64,000 nucleotides of DNA from Streptomyces glaucescens (GTDB taxonomy: Bacteria > Actinomycetota > Actinomycetes > Streptomycetales > Streptomycetaceae). The notes beneath the pieces are model-generated. The model saw only the letters and a program-made list of their open reading frames with translations, did not search any database and had not been told where the DNA came from. The DNA is taken from NCBI RefSeq assembly GCF_000761215.1, contig NZ_CP009438.1, positions 5,287,501-5,351,500 of the forward strand, read 5' to 3'. Numbering within the stretch: the first letter of the stretch is position 1; each line of letters starts with the position of its first letter. The translations under genes were made by a program, and so were the position numbers. Positions 27,156-35,405 of this stretch are shown piece after piece.

Positions 27156-29378
27156 TCAGCCGGTCACCTTCAGCAGCAGCACCGACCGCTCCGGCACCGT
27201 GATCGTCGTTCCCGCGCGGTGCGCCGCCGGCGGCGGTGCCGCCTGCTCCTCGGCCGAGGTGTCCACGACCACCTCGTACCGCTTCGCCCACGGCGGACCC
27301 GGCAGCACGAAGTCCACCGGGCGCTCCCCGGCGTGCAGCACGGCGAGGAAGCTGTCGTCGACGATCGGCGCGCCCCGCTCGTCGCGGCCCGGTATGTCCC
27401 GGCCCGAGAGGTACATGCCGAGCGTGGCGGCGGGCGCGTACCAGTCTCCCTCGGTCATCTCGGTGCCCCGCGCGGTGAACCACGCCAGGTCCCGCAGCCC
27501 GTCCGCCGAGTGCGCCCGCCCCGAGAAGAACGCCCGGCGGCGCAGCACCGGGTGCCGGTGGCGCAGCGCGATCAGCCGCGCGGTCAGGTCGAACAGGGCC
27601 TTCCAGCCGGGCTCCGCCAGCAGTTGCCAGTCGAGCCAGCCGATCTCGTTGTCCTGGCAGTACGCGTTGTTGTTGCCGCCCTGGGTGCGGCCCATCTCGT
27701 CACCGGCGACCAGCATGGGCACGCCCGTCGACAGCAGCAGGGTGGTCAGCAGGTTGCGCAGCTGGCGGCGGCGCAGGGCCCGTATCCCCTCGTCGTCGGT
27801 CTCGCCCTCGGCGCCGCAGTTCCAGGACCGGTTGTCGTTCGAGCCGTCCCGGTTGCCCTCGCCGTTGGCCTCGTTGTGCTTGCGCTCGTAGGACACGAGG
27901 TCCCGCAGGGTGAAGCCGTCGTGCGCGGTGACGAAGTTGACGGAGGCGTAGGGCCGGCGCCCGCCCCAGGCGTACAGGTCGCTGGAGCCCGACAGCCGGT
28001 AGCCCATCTCGCGCACGTCGGGCAGCGCGTGCCGCCAGAAGTCCCGCACGGCGTCGCGGTAGCGGTCGTTCCACTCCGTCCACAGCGGGGGGAACGCGCC
28101 CACCTGGTAGCCCCCGGACCCCACGTCCCACGGCTCGGCGATCAGCTTCACCCGGCGCAGCACCGGGTCCTGCGCGATCACCGCGAGGAACGGGGACAGC
28201 ATGTCGACGTCGTGCATGGAGCGGGCCAGCGCCGCCGCCAGGTCGAAGCGGAAGCCGTCGACGCCCATCTCGGTGACCCAGTAGCGCAGCGAGTCGGTGA
28301 TCAGACGCAGCACGTGCGGCTGGACGACGTGCAGGGTGTTGCCGCAGCCGGTGTAGTCGGCGTACCGGCGGGCGTCCGCCTGGAGGCGGTAGTAGCCGCG
28401 GTTGTCGATGCCCTTCAGGGACAGCGTCGGGCCGAGTTCGCCCGCCTCCGCGGTGTGGTTGTAGACCACGTCGAGGATGACCTCGATCCCGGCCGCGTGC
28501 AGGGCGCGCACCATCCGCTTGAACTCGCCCACCTGCTGCCCGCGGGTGCCGGAGGCGGCGTAGGCGGCGTGCGGGGCGAAGTAGCCGATGGAGTTGTAAC
28601 CCCAGTGGTTGCGCAGGCCGCGCCGCAGCAGGTGGTCCTCGTGGGCGAACTGGTGGACGGGCAGCAGCTCCACGGCGGTGACGCCGAGCCCGGTCAGGTG
28701 CTCCAGGGCGGCGGGGTGGGCGAGGCCGGCGTAGGTGCCCCGCAGCTCCCCGGGGACCCCCGGGTGCAGCCGGGTGAAGCCCTTGACGTGCAGTTCGTAG
28801 ATCACCGAGTCGGCCCAGGGGGTCTTCGGGCGGCGGTCGTCGGCCCAGTCGTCGTCGTCGTGGACGACGACGCCCTTGGGGACGAACGGCGCCGAGTCCC
28901 GGTCGTCGCGCACGGTGTCGGCGACCTGCTGCTGCGGCCAGTCCCGCACATGCCCGTACACCTCGGGCGGCAGCGAGAACTCGCCGTCCACCGCGCGCGC
29001 GTACGGGTCGAGCAGCAGCTTCGCCGGGTTCCAGCGCCCCCCGGTCCACGGGTCCCAGCGGCCGTGCACCCGGTAGCCGTACCGCTGCCCCGGCAGCACC
29101 CCCGGCACGAACCCGTGCCATATCTCGTGCGTCAGCTCCGTCAGCCGCACCCGGCGCTCGCCGCCCGCGTCGTCGAACAGGCACAGCTCGACCGCCTCCG
29201 CCCCGCCCGCCCACAGCGCGAAGTTGGTGCCGGCCACCCCGTCCGGGCCGGCCCGGAACCGTGCCCCCAGCGGTGTCGGCGCCCCCGGCCACGCGGGCGC
29301 CGGGCGCGCGGCGCCGTTCACGACGGGGGCCGGGCGCCCCTCCCCGGCACACGTCTCCTGCTCGGCAGCGCTGGACAC
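27156..29378 (-). CDS. glgX: Glycogen debranching enzyme GlgX (isoamylase type)
   Basis: The product is 740 aa. It hydrolyses alpha-1,6 branches of glycogen and limit dextrins. Seen: an N-terminal CBM48 module (TNFALWAGGAEAVELCLFDD), then GH13_11 motifs VILDVVYNHTAE, GFRFDLAAALAR (nucleophile), KLIAEPWDVGSGGYQVG (acid) and NFVTAHDGFTLRDLV, and the family-typical GNNNAYCQDNE. The GTG at 29378 is chosen because GGGAGG lies seven bases upstream; an in-frame GTG at 29393 lacks a site. It is divergent from the first L,D-transpeptidase gene with about 150 bp between. Functionally it pairs with GlgP. Confidence 0.93.
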   Translation of the reverse strand: MSSAAEQETCAGEGRPAPVVNGAARPAPAWPGAPTPLGARFRAGPDGVAGTNFALWAGGAEAVELCLFDDAGGERRVRLTELTHEIWHGFVPGVLPGQRYGYRVHGRWDPWTGGRWNPAKLLLDPYARAVDGEFSLPPEVYGHVRDWPQQQVADTVRDDRDSAPFVPKGVVVHDDDDWADDRRPKTPWADSVIYELHVKGFTRLHPGVPGELRGTYAGLAHPAALEHLTGLGVTAVELLPVHQFAHEDHLLRRGLRNHWGYNSIGYFAPHAAYAASGTRGQQVGEFKRMVRALHAAGIEVILDVVYNHTAEAGELGPTLSLKGIDNRGYYRLQADARRYADYTGCGNTLHVVQPHVLRLITDSLRYWVTEMGVDGFRFDLAAALARSMHDVDMLSPFLAVIAQDPVLRRVKLIAEPWDVGSGGYQVGAFPPLWTEWNDRYRDAVRDFWRHALPDVREMGYRLSGSSDLYAWGGRRPYASVNFVTAHDGFTLRDLVSYERKHNEANGEGNRDGSNDNRSWNCGAEGETDDEGIRALRRRQLRNLLTTLLLSTGVPMLVAGDEMGRTQGGNNNAYCQDNEIGWLDWQLLAEPGWKALFDLTARLIALRHRHPVLRRRAFFSGRAHSADGLRDLAWFTARGTEMTEGDWYAPAATLGMYLSGRDIPGRDERGAPIVDDSFLAVLHAGERPVDFVLPGPPWAKRYEVVVDTSAEEQAAPPPAAHRAGTTITVPERSVLLLKVTG

Positions 29379-29532
29379 CAGTACGCCTCCCACGGCTCAT
29401 GGGACGACCTGCCCAACAAGGCCTGTGGCGTCCCGGCCCGGCTCCCCGTCGTGTCGCCCTCCCCCCTGTTCTGCCCAGAGCTCGGCTCGCACTCACGTTT
29501 CCCCAGGGCGGGCGCCGTCGTTGGACATCCTT

Positions 29533-30780
29533 GTGAGGCACGTACATGGGCGCGCACGGCGCGCGGGGGCCGCACTGGCCGCCGTACTGACATGGGCAGG
29601 GCTCCTGGCCGCCGCCACCGGCTGCACCGGGGACGGCACCGGGGGCATCGGTTTCGGCGGGCCCGGGCGGCCCCCCGCACCCGAGGACGTCATCCGGGTC
29701 CGGCCGGACGACGGCAGCAAGGGCGTCGAGCCGGACACCGGCCTCTCCGTCCGGGTGCCGGACGGGCGGCTGGAGTCCGTGAAGGTGATCAGGTCCCAGG
29801 ACGCCCAGGAGACACCCGTGCCGGGCCGGATCTCCCCGGACGGGCGCACCTGGGAGCCGTTCGGCGAGCGGCTCGCGCTGGCCGCCGAGTACACCGTCGA
29901 CGCGGTCGCCGTCGACGGCCGCGGCCGCCGCGCGGCCCGGCACACGACCTTCACCACGCACGTCCCCGAGGAACGCTTCATCGGGTACGTCTCCCCGGAG
30001 AACCGTGCCACGGTCGGCACCGGAATGATCGTCTCACTGGAGTTCAACCGGGAGATCGAGCACCGCGCGGCGGTCGAACGCGCCATCCACGTCACCGCGC
30101 GACCCGCCGTCGAGATCCGCCCCCACTGGTTCGGCGCCGACCGGCTCGACTTCCGGCCCGAGACCTACTGGAAGCCCGGCACCGAGGTCACCGTCGACCT
30201 GCGGCTGCGGGACGTCGAGGGCGCACCCGGCGTCTACGGCCTGCAGTACAAGACGTTCACCTTCACCGTCGGCCGCAGCCAGGTCTCCGTCGTCGACGCC
30301 GCCGAGCACACCATGGAGGTCCGGCGCGACGGCGAGCTGCTCGCCACCGTGCCCATCACCGCGGGCGCGCCGAAGACCCCCACCTACAACGGCAGGATGG
30401 TGGTCACCGAGATGCTGGAGATCACCCGGATGAACGGCGCCACGGTCGGCTTCAAGAAGAAGGACGGCAAGGGCGAGTACGACATCCCGGACGTCCCGCA
30501 CGCCATGCGGCTCACCGACTCCGGCACCTTCCTGCACGGCAACTACTGGGCCCCGGCCGGCGTCTTCGGCCGGGCCAACGTCAGCCACGGCTGTGTGGGC
30601 CTGCGCGACGCGAAGGGCGGGGGCGCCGACACCCCGGCGGGCTGGTTCTTCGACCGCAGCCTCATCGGCGACGTCGTCGAGGTCGTCAACAGCAAGGACA
30701 GAACGGTCTCTCCCGACAACGGGCTCGGCGGCTGGAACATGAGCTGGAAACGGTGGAAAGCGGGCAGTGCGGTGAAGTGA
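29533..30780 (+). CDS. Lipoprotein L,D-transpeptidase (YkuD), first of a tandem pair
   Basis: The product is about 415 aa. It forms 3-3 peptidoglycan cross-links outside the membrane. Seen: a lipoprotein signal with Cys about residue 31 (LLAAATGC), two Ig-like domains (residues about 60-255; PHWFGADRLDFRPETYWKPG), and a YkuD domain with FLHGNYWAPAGVFG and the catalytic VSHGCVGLRD. The C-terminal WNMSWKRWK tail is typical of actinobacterial LdtMt2-like enzymes. The start is uncertain: GTG 29533 gives a good signal, and TTG 29521 is in frame; neither has a strong ribosome binding site. Confidence 0.87.
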   Translation: MRHVHGRARRAGAALAAVLTWAGLLAAATGCTGDGTGGIGFGGPGRPPAPEDVIRVRPDDGSKGVEPDTGLSVRVPDGRLESVKVIRSQDAQETPVPGRISPDGRTWEPFGERLALAAEYTVDAVAVDGRGRRAARHTTFTTHVPEERFIGYVSPENRATVGTGMIVSLEFNREIEHRAAVERAIHVTARPAVEIRPHWFGADRLDFRPETYWKPGTEVTVDLRLRDVEGAPGVYGLQYKTFTFTVGRSQVSVVDAAEHTMEVRRDGELLATVPITAGAPKTPTYNGRMVVTEMLEITRMNGATVGFKKKDGKGEYDIPDVPHAMRLTDSGTFLHGNYWAPAGVFGRANVSHGCVGLRDAKGGGADTPAGWFFDRSLIGDVVEVVNSKDRTVSPDNGLGGWNMSWKRWKAGSAVK

Positions 30781-30941
30781 CCGCAAAGGGGTGAACGGTT
30801 GGGACCGAACGGTGACAATTCCGGGGCGCCCGGCGCGCTGACCATGTGGTTAATATGCGCCGAGCGCGCGGGACGCGCTGGGGAGCGGGCCCGACGGGGC
30901 CCGGTGAGGGTCCGGTTCCGGGCCCGTTGAGGGGAGACAAG

Positions 30942-32195
30942 TTGAACGTGCGGCCGATATCGGGGGCGTCGCTGGGCGCCCGCGGGGGGAGCGGGCGCGG
31001 CAGGGGGCCGCTCGCGCTGATACTCGGGGCGCTGCTGCTCACGGTCACCGCGTGCGGCGGGGGTTCGGACTCCGGGCCGGGCTCCGGGGACGGCGGGGAC
31101 AAGCCGAAGGGCGCGGCCGGTGCCGTGAGCGGGCAGTCGGAGGCGGTCGTCGCCATCAGCCCGAAGGACGGCGCGCGGTCCGTCGACACCAGCGGCGCCC
31201 TGAAGGTGACGGTCGCCAAGGGCAAGCTCACCGAGGTCGTCGTCAAGGACGCCGAGGGGAGGCGGGTCGACGGCGCGATAACCGGGGGCGGCGCCACCTG
31301 GACGCCGTCCACCCACCTGGCCGCGGCGACCACATACAGCGTGCACGCGGTCGCCGAGGACTCCGCGGGGCGCACCGCCGCGGAGGACTCCCGCTTCACC
31401 ACCCTGACGCCGGAGAACACGTTCATCGGGCAGTTCACCCCCGAGGACGGTTCCACCGTCGGCGTCGGAATGCCGTTCTCGCTCCGCTTCACCCGGGGGA
31501 TCACCAACCCCGAGGAGGTCGAGAAGGCCATCGAGATCAAGACCGAGCCGGCCGTCGAGGTCGCGGGCCACTGGTTCGGCAACGACCGGCTCGACTTCCG
31601 GCCCGAGAAGTACTGGAAGGCCGGCACCAAGGTCACCGTCCGCCTCAACCTCGACGGCGTCGAGGGCCGCCCCGGCGTCTACGGCGAGCAGGACAAGACG
31701 GTCTCCTTCACCATCGGCCGCGAGCAGGTCTCGGTCGTCGACGCGAAGAAGCTGACCATGAAGGTCACGCGGGACGGCAAGCTCCTCAAGACCATCCCCG
31801 TCACCACCGGCGCCCCGGGCTACGAGACCTGGAACGGCCAGATGGTCATCACCGAGCGGCTGCCCGTCACCCGGATGAACGGCGAGACGGTCGGCTACGG
31901 CGGCGAGTACGACATCAAGGACGTCCCGCACGCCATGCGGCTGAGCACCTCCGGAACCTTCATCCACGGCAACTACTGGGGCGGCGACGCCTTCGGCAAC
32001 TACAACGCCAGCCACGGCTGCATCGGCCTGCGCGACGTGCGCGGCGGCTGGGACAAGGACGCGCCCGCCGCCTGGTTCTTCGACAACTCGATGATCGGCG
32101 ACGTGGTCGTCGTGAAGAACTCCGAGGACCGGATCATCGACCCGGACAACGGCCTCAACGGCTGGAACATGTCCTGGGAGAAGTGGAAGGCGTGA
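30942..32195 (+). CDS. Lipoprotein L,D-transpeptidase (YkuD), second of a tandem pair
   Basis: The product is 417 aa. Seen: a lipobox ending at Cys about 38 (LLLTVTAC), a Gly/Ser-rich linker, two Ig-like domains, and a YkuD domain with FIHGNYWGGDAFG and the catalytic ASHGCIGLRD, ending in WNMSWEKWK. The TTG at 30942 has GGGGAG five bases upstream; GTG 30948 is the alternative. About 160 bp separate it from its paralogue. A TAATAT box at 30853-30858 suggests its own promoter, so the two copies may be regulated differently. Confidence 0.9.
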   Translation: MNVRPISGASLGARGGSGRGRGPLALILGALLLTVTACGGGSDSGPGSGDGGDKPKGAAGAVSGQSEAVVAISPKDGARSVDTSGALKVTVAKGKLTEVVVKDAEGRRVDGAITGGGATWTPSTHLAAATTYSVHAVAEDSAGRTAAEDSRFTTLTPENTFIGQFTPEDGSTVGVGMPFSLRFTRGITNPEEVEKAIEIKTEPAVEVAGHWFGNDRLDFRPEKYWKAGTKVTVRLNLDGVEGRPGVYGEQDKTVSFTIGREQVSVVDAKKLTMKVTRDGKLLKTIPVTTGAPGYETWNGQMVITERLPVTRMNGETVGYGGEYDIKDVPHAMRLSTSGTFIHGNYWGGDAFGNYNASHGCIGLRDVRGGWDKDAPAAWFFDNSMIGDVVVVKNSEDRIIDPDNGLNGWNMSWEKWKA

Positions 32196-32209
32196 CGCGC
32201 TGAACGCGC

Positions 32210-32243
32210 GCGGGCCCGGTGTGAGCTACCGCACCGGGCCCGC
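32210..32243 (+). terminator. Terminator of the second L,D-transpeptidase gene
   Basis: A perfect 12-bp stem, GCGGGCCCGGTG / CACCGGGCCCGC, with a 10-nt loop starts 14 bp after the stop. Confidence 0.85.
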
Positions 32244-32271
32244 TGCCGTTAGTGGGCGTTAACCTGCCTGC

Positions 32272-33039
32272 ATGACCGTAAACCTCGAAGTCGCGGACGG
32301 CGTCGGCACGCTGCGCCTGGACCGCCCGCCGATGAACGCGCTGGACGTGGCCACCCAGGACCGGCTCAGGGAACTGGCCGAGGAGGCCACGCGCCGCGAG
32401 GACGTGCGCGCCGTGGTCATCTACGGCGGCGAGAAGGTGTTCGCGGCCGGCGCGGACATCAAGGAGATGCAGGAGATGGACCACACCGCGATGGTCCTGC
32501 GCGCCCGCGCCCTGCAGGACTCCTTCACCGCGGTGGCCCGCATCCCCAAGCCGGTCGTCGCGGCCGTCACCGGCTACGCCCTGGGCGGCGGCTGCGAGCT
32601 GGCGCTGTGCGCGGACTACCGGATCGCCGGGGAGAACGCCAGGCTCGGCCAGCCGGAGATCCTGCTCGGCCTGATCCCCGGCGCGGGCGGCACCCAGCGG
32701 CTGGCCCGGCTGATCGGCCCGTCCAAGGCGAAGGACCTCATCTTCACCGGCCGCCAGGTGAAGGCCGACGAGGCGCTGGCGCTCGGCCTGGTGGACCGGG
32801 TCGTGCCGGCGGCGGAGGTCTACGAGGCGGCGCACGCGTGGGCGGCGAAGCTGGCCCAGGGCCCGGCGATCGCGCTGCGCGCGGCGAAGGAGTCGGTCGA
32901 CACCGGTCTGGAGACCGACATCGACACGGGCCTGGCCGTGGAACGCAACTGGTTCGCGGGCCTGTTCGCCACGGAGGACCGGGCGACCGGGATGCGCAGC
33001 TTCGTCGAGGAGGGGCCGGGCAAGGCGAAGTTCCGCTGA
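32272..33039 (+). CDS. Enoyl-CoA hydratase/isomerase family protein
   Basis: The product is 255 aa. Seen: a crotonase fold with the oxyanion-hole motifs FAAGADIKEM and YALGGGCELALCADYRIA, then the catalytic-Glu regions LGQPEILLGLIPGAGGTQRL and a C-terminal helix. It probably hydrates 2-enoyl-CoA in fatty acid degradation. TAACCT lies 6 nt before the ATG and there is no Shine-Dalgarno sequence, so the mRNA is probably leaderless. It follows the strong terminator of the previous gene and is a single-gene unit. Confidence 0.9.
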   Translation: MTVNLEVADGVGTLRLDRPPMNALDVATQDRLRELAEEATRREDVRAVVIYGGEKVFAAGADIKEMQEMDHTAMVLRARALQDSFTAVARIPKPVVAAVTGYALGGGCELALCADYRIAGENARLGQPEILLGLIPGAGGTQRLARLIGPSKAKDLIFTGRQVKADEALALGLVDRVVPAAEVYEAAHAWAAKLAQGPAIALRAAKESVDTGLETDIDTGLAVERNWFAGLFATEDRATGMRSFVEEGPGKAKFR

Positions 33040-33172
33040 ACATCCGCTGAACCCGCGCGCGTCCGCTTGTGCCCGACGCGCCGGGGTCACCTCCGGTTCC
33101 CCCGAAGGGGCGGTTCGCGCGGGCCCGGCGGCCGCCGCGGGCCCGCCCCGCCGGGGGAGCCCGCGCCCTGCC

Positions 33173-33233
33173 GTTGACCGATTCTCCGGCGCAGGTCAAC
33201 ACCGGCGTGTTCGACTCCGCGTGCCTCTGGCAC
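33173..33233 (+). promoter_or_regulatory. Three inverted repeats upstream of the HATPase gene
   Basis: Seen: GTTGACC-N14-GGTCAAC (33173-33200), AACAC-CGGC-GTGTT (33198-33211) and GTGCC-TCT-GGCAC (33221-33233) lie end to end, 93-150 bp ahead of the next start. The first arm contains TTGACC, a good -35. The density of dyads suggests a regulated promoter. The factor is unknown. Confidence 0.45.
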
Positions 33234-33325
33234 ATGCCGACCGGATGGCGCGGCCGCGGGCCCGCGCGCGGCGCAATCGTCCGGAACGGCCCCGGCGGGC
33301 CCACCGGGCGGCCATGATGGGGGGC

Positions 33326-33829
33326 ATGTCGGGGCTGGAGGGCATCGGACAGCCGCAAGGGCGCGGCCGTGCCACCACGGCGCGCTGGTCGCCCGCGGTG
33401 GAGGACGAACAGGCGCTGAAGGCACTCGAGACGTACGGCAACCCCGCGGAGCGCGAGGTGTCGCTGCCGTCCCGCCCCAAGTCGGCGGCGGTGGCCCGCC
33501 GGCTCGCCCAGGTGGTGGTCCTGCGCCACTGGGGACTGCCCCCCCGGACGACCGAGGACGTCGTCCTGCTCGTCTCCGAACTCGTGGGCAACGCCGTGCG
33601 CCACACCGGCGCCCTCGTCTTCCACCTCCGCATGCGCCGCCTGCGCGGCCGCATCCGCGTCGAGGTCCGCGACCCCTCCCGCGGCCTGCCCTGCCTGATG
33701 CCGGTCCAGGAACTCGACGTCAGCGGCCGGGGCCTGTTCCTCGTCGGCAAGCTCTCCGACCGCTGGGGCGTCGACCTCCTTCCGCGCGGCAAGACGACCT
33801 GGTTCGAGATGCGGGTCGCGGACCGCTGA
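33326..33829 (+). CDS. HATPase-domain ATP-binding protein (anti-sigma-factor-like)
   Basis: The product is 167 aa. Seen: a RsbW/SpoIIAB-type HATPase_c domain with N-box LLVSELVGNAVRHTG, G1 region VEVRDPSRGLP, G2 region GRGLFLVGKLSDRWGVD and a terminal GKTTWFEMRV. Streptomyces encode dozens of such proteins; some are anti-sigma kinases, many have no known partner. No sigma or anti-anti-sigma gene is adjacent. ATG 33326 follows a G-run that may serve as a ribosome binding site; ATGs at 33314 and 33317 are in frame. Confidence 0.82.
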   Translation: MSGLEGIGQPQGRGRATTARWSPAVEDEQALKALETYGNPAEREVSLPSRPKSAAVARRLAQVVVLRHWGLPPRTTEDVVLLVSELVGNAVRHTGALVFHLRMRRLRGRIRVEVRDPSRGLPCLMPVQELDVSGRGLFLVGKLSDRWGVDLLPRGKTTWFEMRVADR

Positions 33830-34721
33830 GACCCGCTCCCCGGGACGGGACACCACAGGACATGGCCGGCCGCCGGCCCACGGGCGCGCCCCCGCCGGAC
33901 CGGCCGCCGCGAGCGACCGCGCCGGGCGGACGGCATGCGAGGGGAGCGGACACCGGCGCACCGCCGGACGAACCGGCCGCCTGTCTCCCCGGCCGACCCG
34001 CCCACAGAGGGCCGCGTGACCACGACCGACCGTCGCACGGTGCCCCGCACCGGCGTCGGCACCTCGCCGCGCACGGCCCGCACCCCTCCGGCGCCGCGCC
34101 CCACCCGAGCCCCCCCGCGCCCCGGCACCCGGGCGGCGCCCGCTACGGCACGCCCGCGCTCTGCGGAGCCGTGAGTCCCGCACGGGGGCGGCACCTGACC
34201 CGAGCCCGCCTGCGTCTTCCGGCGCCGGGGACCGGCACGGGGGCGGCACCTGACCCGAGCCCGCCCGCGCCCCGGTACCCGGGCGGCGCCCCCCTTCAGG
34301 CACGCCCGCGCTCTGCGGAGCCGTGAGTCCCGCGCCGGGGAGGCACGTGACCCGAGCCCGCCTGCGTCTTCCGGCGCCGGGGACCGGCACGGGGGGCGGC
34401 ACCTGACCCGAGCCCGCCCGCGCCCCAGCACCCGGGCGGCGCCCCCTCCAGGCACGCCCGCGCTCTGCGGAGCCGTGAGTCCCGCACCGGGGAGGCACCT
34501 CACCCGAGCCCGCCTGCATCTTCCGGCGCCGGGGACCGGCACCCAGCCGGCCCGCATGCCCGTCGGCGGCGGCCCGCGCGGCCTCGCCGTCCGCCCCCAG
34601 CCGGGCCGCCGGTCTCCGGGCGGCCGGCAGCTCCCGTTGGCCCGGTCGCTCCTGGGCGGCACTGGCAGCTCCCGTTGGCCCGGTCGCTTCCGGGTGGCAC
34701 TGGCAGCTCCCGTTGGCCCGG
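33830..34721. other. 0.9-kb intergenic region filled with tandem repeats
   Basis: No gene is supported. Frames are open on both strands because of base composition, but they translate to Pro/Arg/Ala-rich repeats without family features. The region holds a 152-bp tandem repeat (34099-34545) and a 38-bp tandem repeat (34626-34739), listed separately. The remaining 33830-34098 is unremarkable GC-rich DNA. Confidence 0.7.
34099..34545. repeat. 152-bp tandem repeat, about 2.6 units plus a degenerate leading part
   Basis: The phrase GGCACGCCCGCGCTCTGCGG starts at 34147, 34299 and 34451, exactly 152 bp apart each time. Units 1 and 2 are nearly identical over their length, the third is cut short near 34545, and 34099-34146 matches the end of a unit. 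Each unit itself carries GGCACCTGACCCGAGCCCGCC-like sequence twice, so it arose by duplication within a duplication. Few substitutions separate the units, which suggests recent expansion or homogenisation. Confidence 0.85.
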
Positions 34722-34739
34722 TCACTCCCGGGCGCGCAG
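34626..34739. repeat. 38-bp tandem repeat, three units, overlapping the GNAT 3' end
   Basis: GGCAGCTCCCGTTGGCCCGG begins at 34626, 34664 and 34702, exactly 38 bp apart. The third unit contains the stop codon and last codons of the minus-strand acetyltransferase gene. The origin could be copying outward from the gene end. Confidence 0.85.
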
Positions 34740-35357
34740 CAGTACCTCCGCGCCCACCTGCCGGTAGCCGGCCGCCTGGAACGCCCGTGCGCTGCGCGCG
34801 TTGCCCGGCGCGACCTGCGCCCACAGCGGCTCACCGGCGAGGTGGCGGGCCGTCAGCGCCAGTGCCCGGCCCAGTCCCCGGTGCCGTGCCCCCTCCGCCA
34901 CCTCCACGGACACCTCCAGCCGTCCGGCCACCCCGCGTCCCATCACCAGCACCGCGTCCCGTGCCGCCCAGGCGCGCACCTCGTCGCGGCGCGTGCGGGC
35001 GTAGGCGACGCGGGGGTGGGCGCTGTCCACCTCCCGCAGGCGAAGGGGCGGTTCGCCCGGCAGCGGCGGGCCGACCAGGACCGCGTCGACCGTCTCGGTC
35101 GTCCGCCCGGTCCGCTCCAGGAAGGCCGCCAGGAACCGCGGGTTCATCGTCGCGGCGAGGGCGTCGCAGTCCAGGGCGGCCAGCGTGTCGTACACCCACC
35201 CAGGGTCCTCGTCCGTGAACACCACCGAGTGCGCGGTGAACGCCACCACTCCCGCGTCCCGGTGGCTGGGCTGCGGCACCACGGTCGTCCGCCCGTCCGG
35301 CGGCGGGAAGCCGCCCCGCGCCGCCGCGTCGAGTATGTCCCGCAAGGTCCGTCCCAC
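34722..35357 (-). CDS. GNAT family N-acetyltransferase
   Basis: The product is 211 aa. Seen: an N-terminal region with VVFTDEDPGWVYDTLAALD, then a C-terminal GNAT domain with the acetyl-CoA motif EGARHRGLGRALAL and LWAQVAPGNARSARAFQAAGY. It probably acetylates a small-molecule amine or protein; substrate unknown. The GTG at 35357 has AAGGAG six bases upstream. It is divergent from the MerR pseudogene across 48 bp. Its last codons lie in the third unit of the 38-bp repeat. Confidence 0.87.
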   Translation of the reverse strand: MGRTLRDILDAAARGGFPPPDGRTTVVPQPSHRDAGVVAFTAHSVVFTDEDPGWVYDTLAALDCDALAATMNPRFLAAFLERTGRTTETVDAVLVGPPLPGEPPLRLREVDSAHPRVAYARTRRDEVRAWAARDAVLVMGRGVAGRLEVSVEVAEGARHRGLGRALALTARHLAGEPLWAQVAPGNARSARAFQAAGYRQVGAEVLLRARE

Positions 35358-35367
35358 CGACCGCTCC

Positions 35368-35398
35368 TTGAGTCTCCACCCACTGGAGGGCCCAGACT
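35368..35398 (+). promoter_or_regulatory. MerR-type promoter with 19-bp spacer and central dyad
   Basis: TTGAGT (35368-35373), exactly 19 bp, then CAGACT (35393-35398). The spacer contains the dyad CTCCA-N5-TGGAG (35374-35388). Overlong 19-bp spacers with a central dyad are the hallmark of promoters activated by MerR-family proteins. It points into the MerR pseudogene and sits in the gap shared with the GNAT gene. Confidence 0.6.
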
Positions 35399-35405
35399 CG
35401 CAGAC

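Noticed and set aside
26676..30794. 1372-codon plus-strand open frame spanning the sulfatase, glgX and the L,D-transpeptidase
   Set aside because: It is antisense to two solid genes and out of frame with the third; the translation is low-complexity.
34099..34739. Possible CRISPR array
   Set aside because: Units are 152 and 38 bp head-to-tail with no unique spacers, and no cas gene is near.
34475..35218. Plus-strand open frame across the repeats and the acetyltransferase gene
   Set aside because: It lies antisense to the GNAT gene and translates to Pro/Arg repeats.
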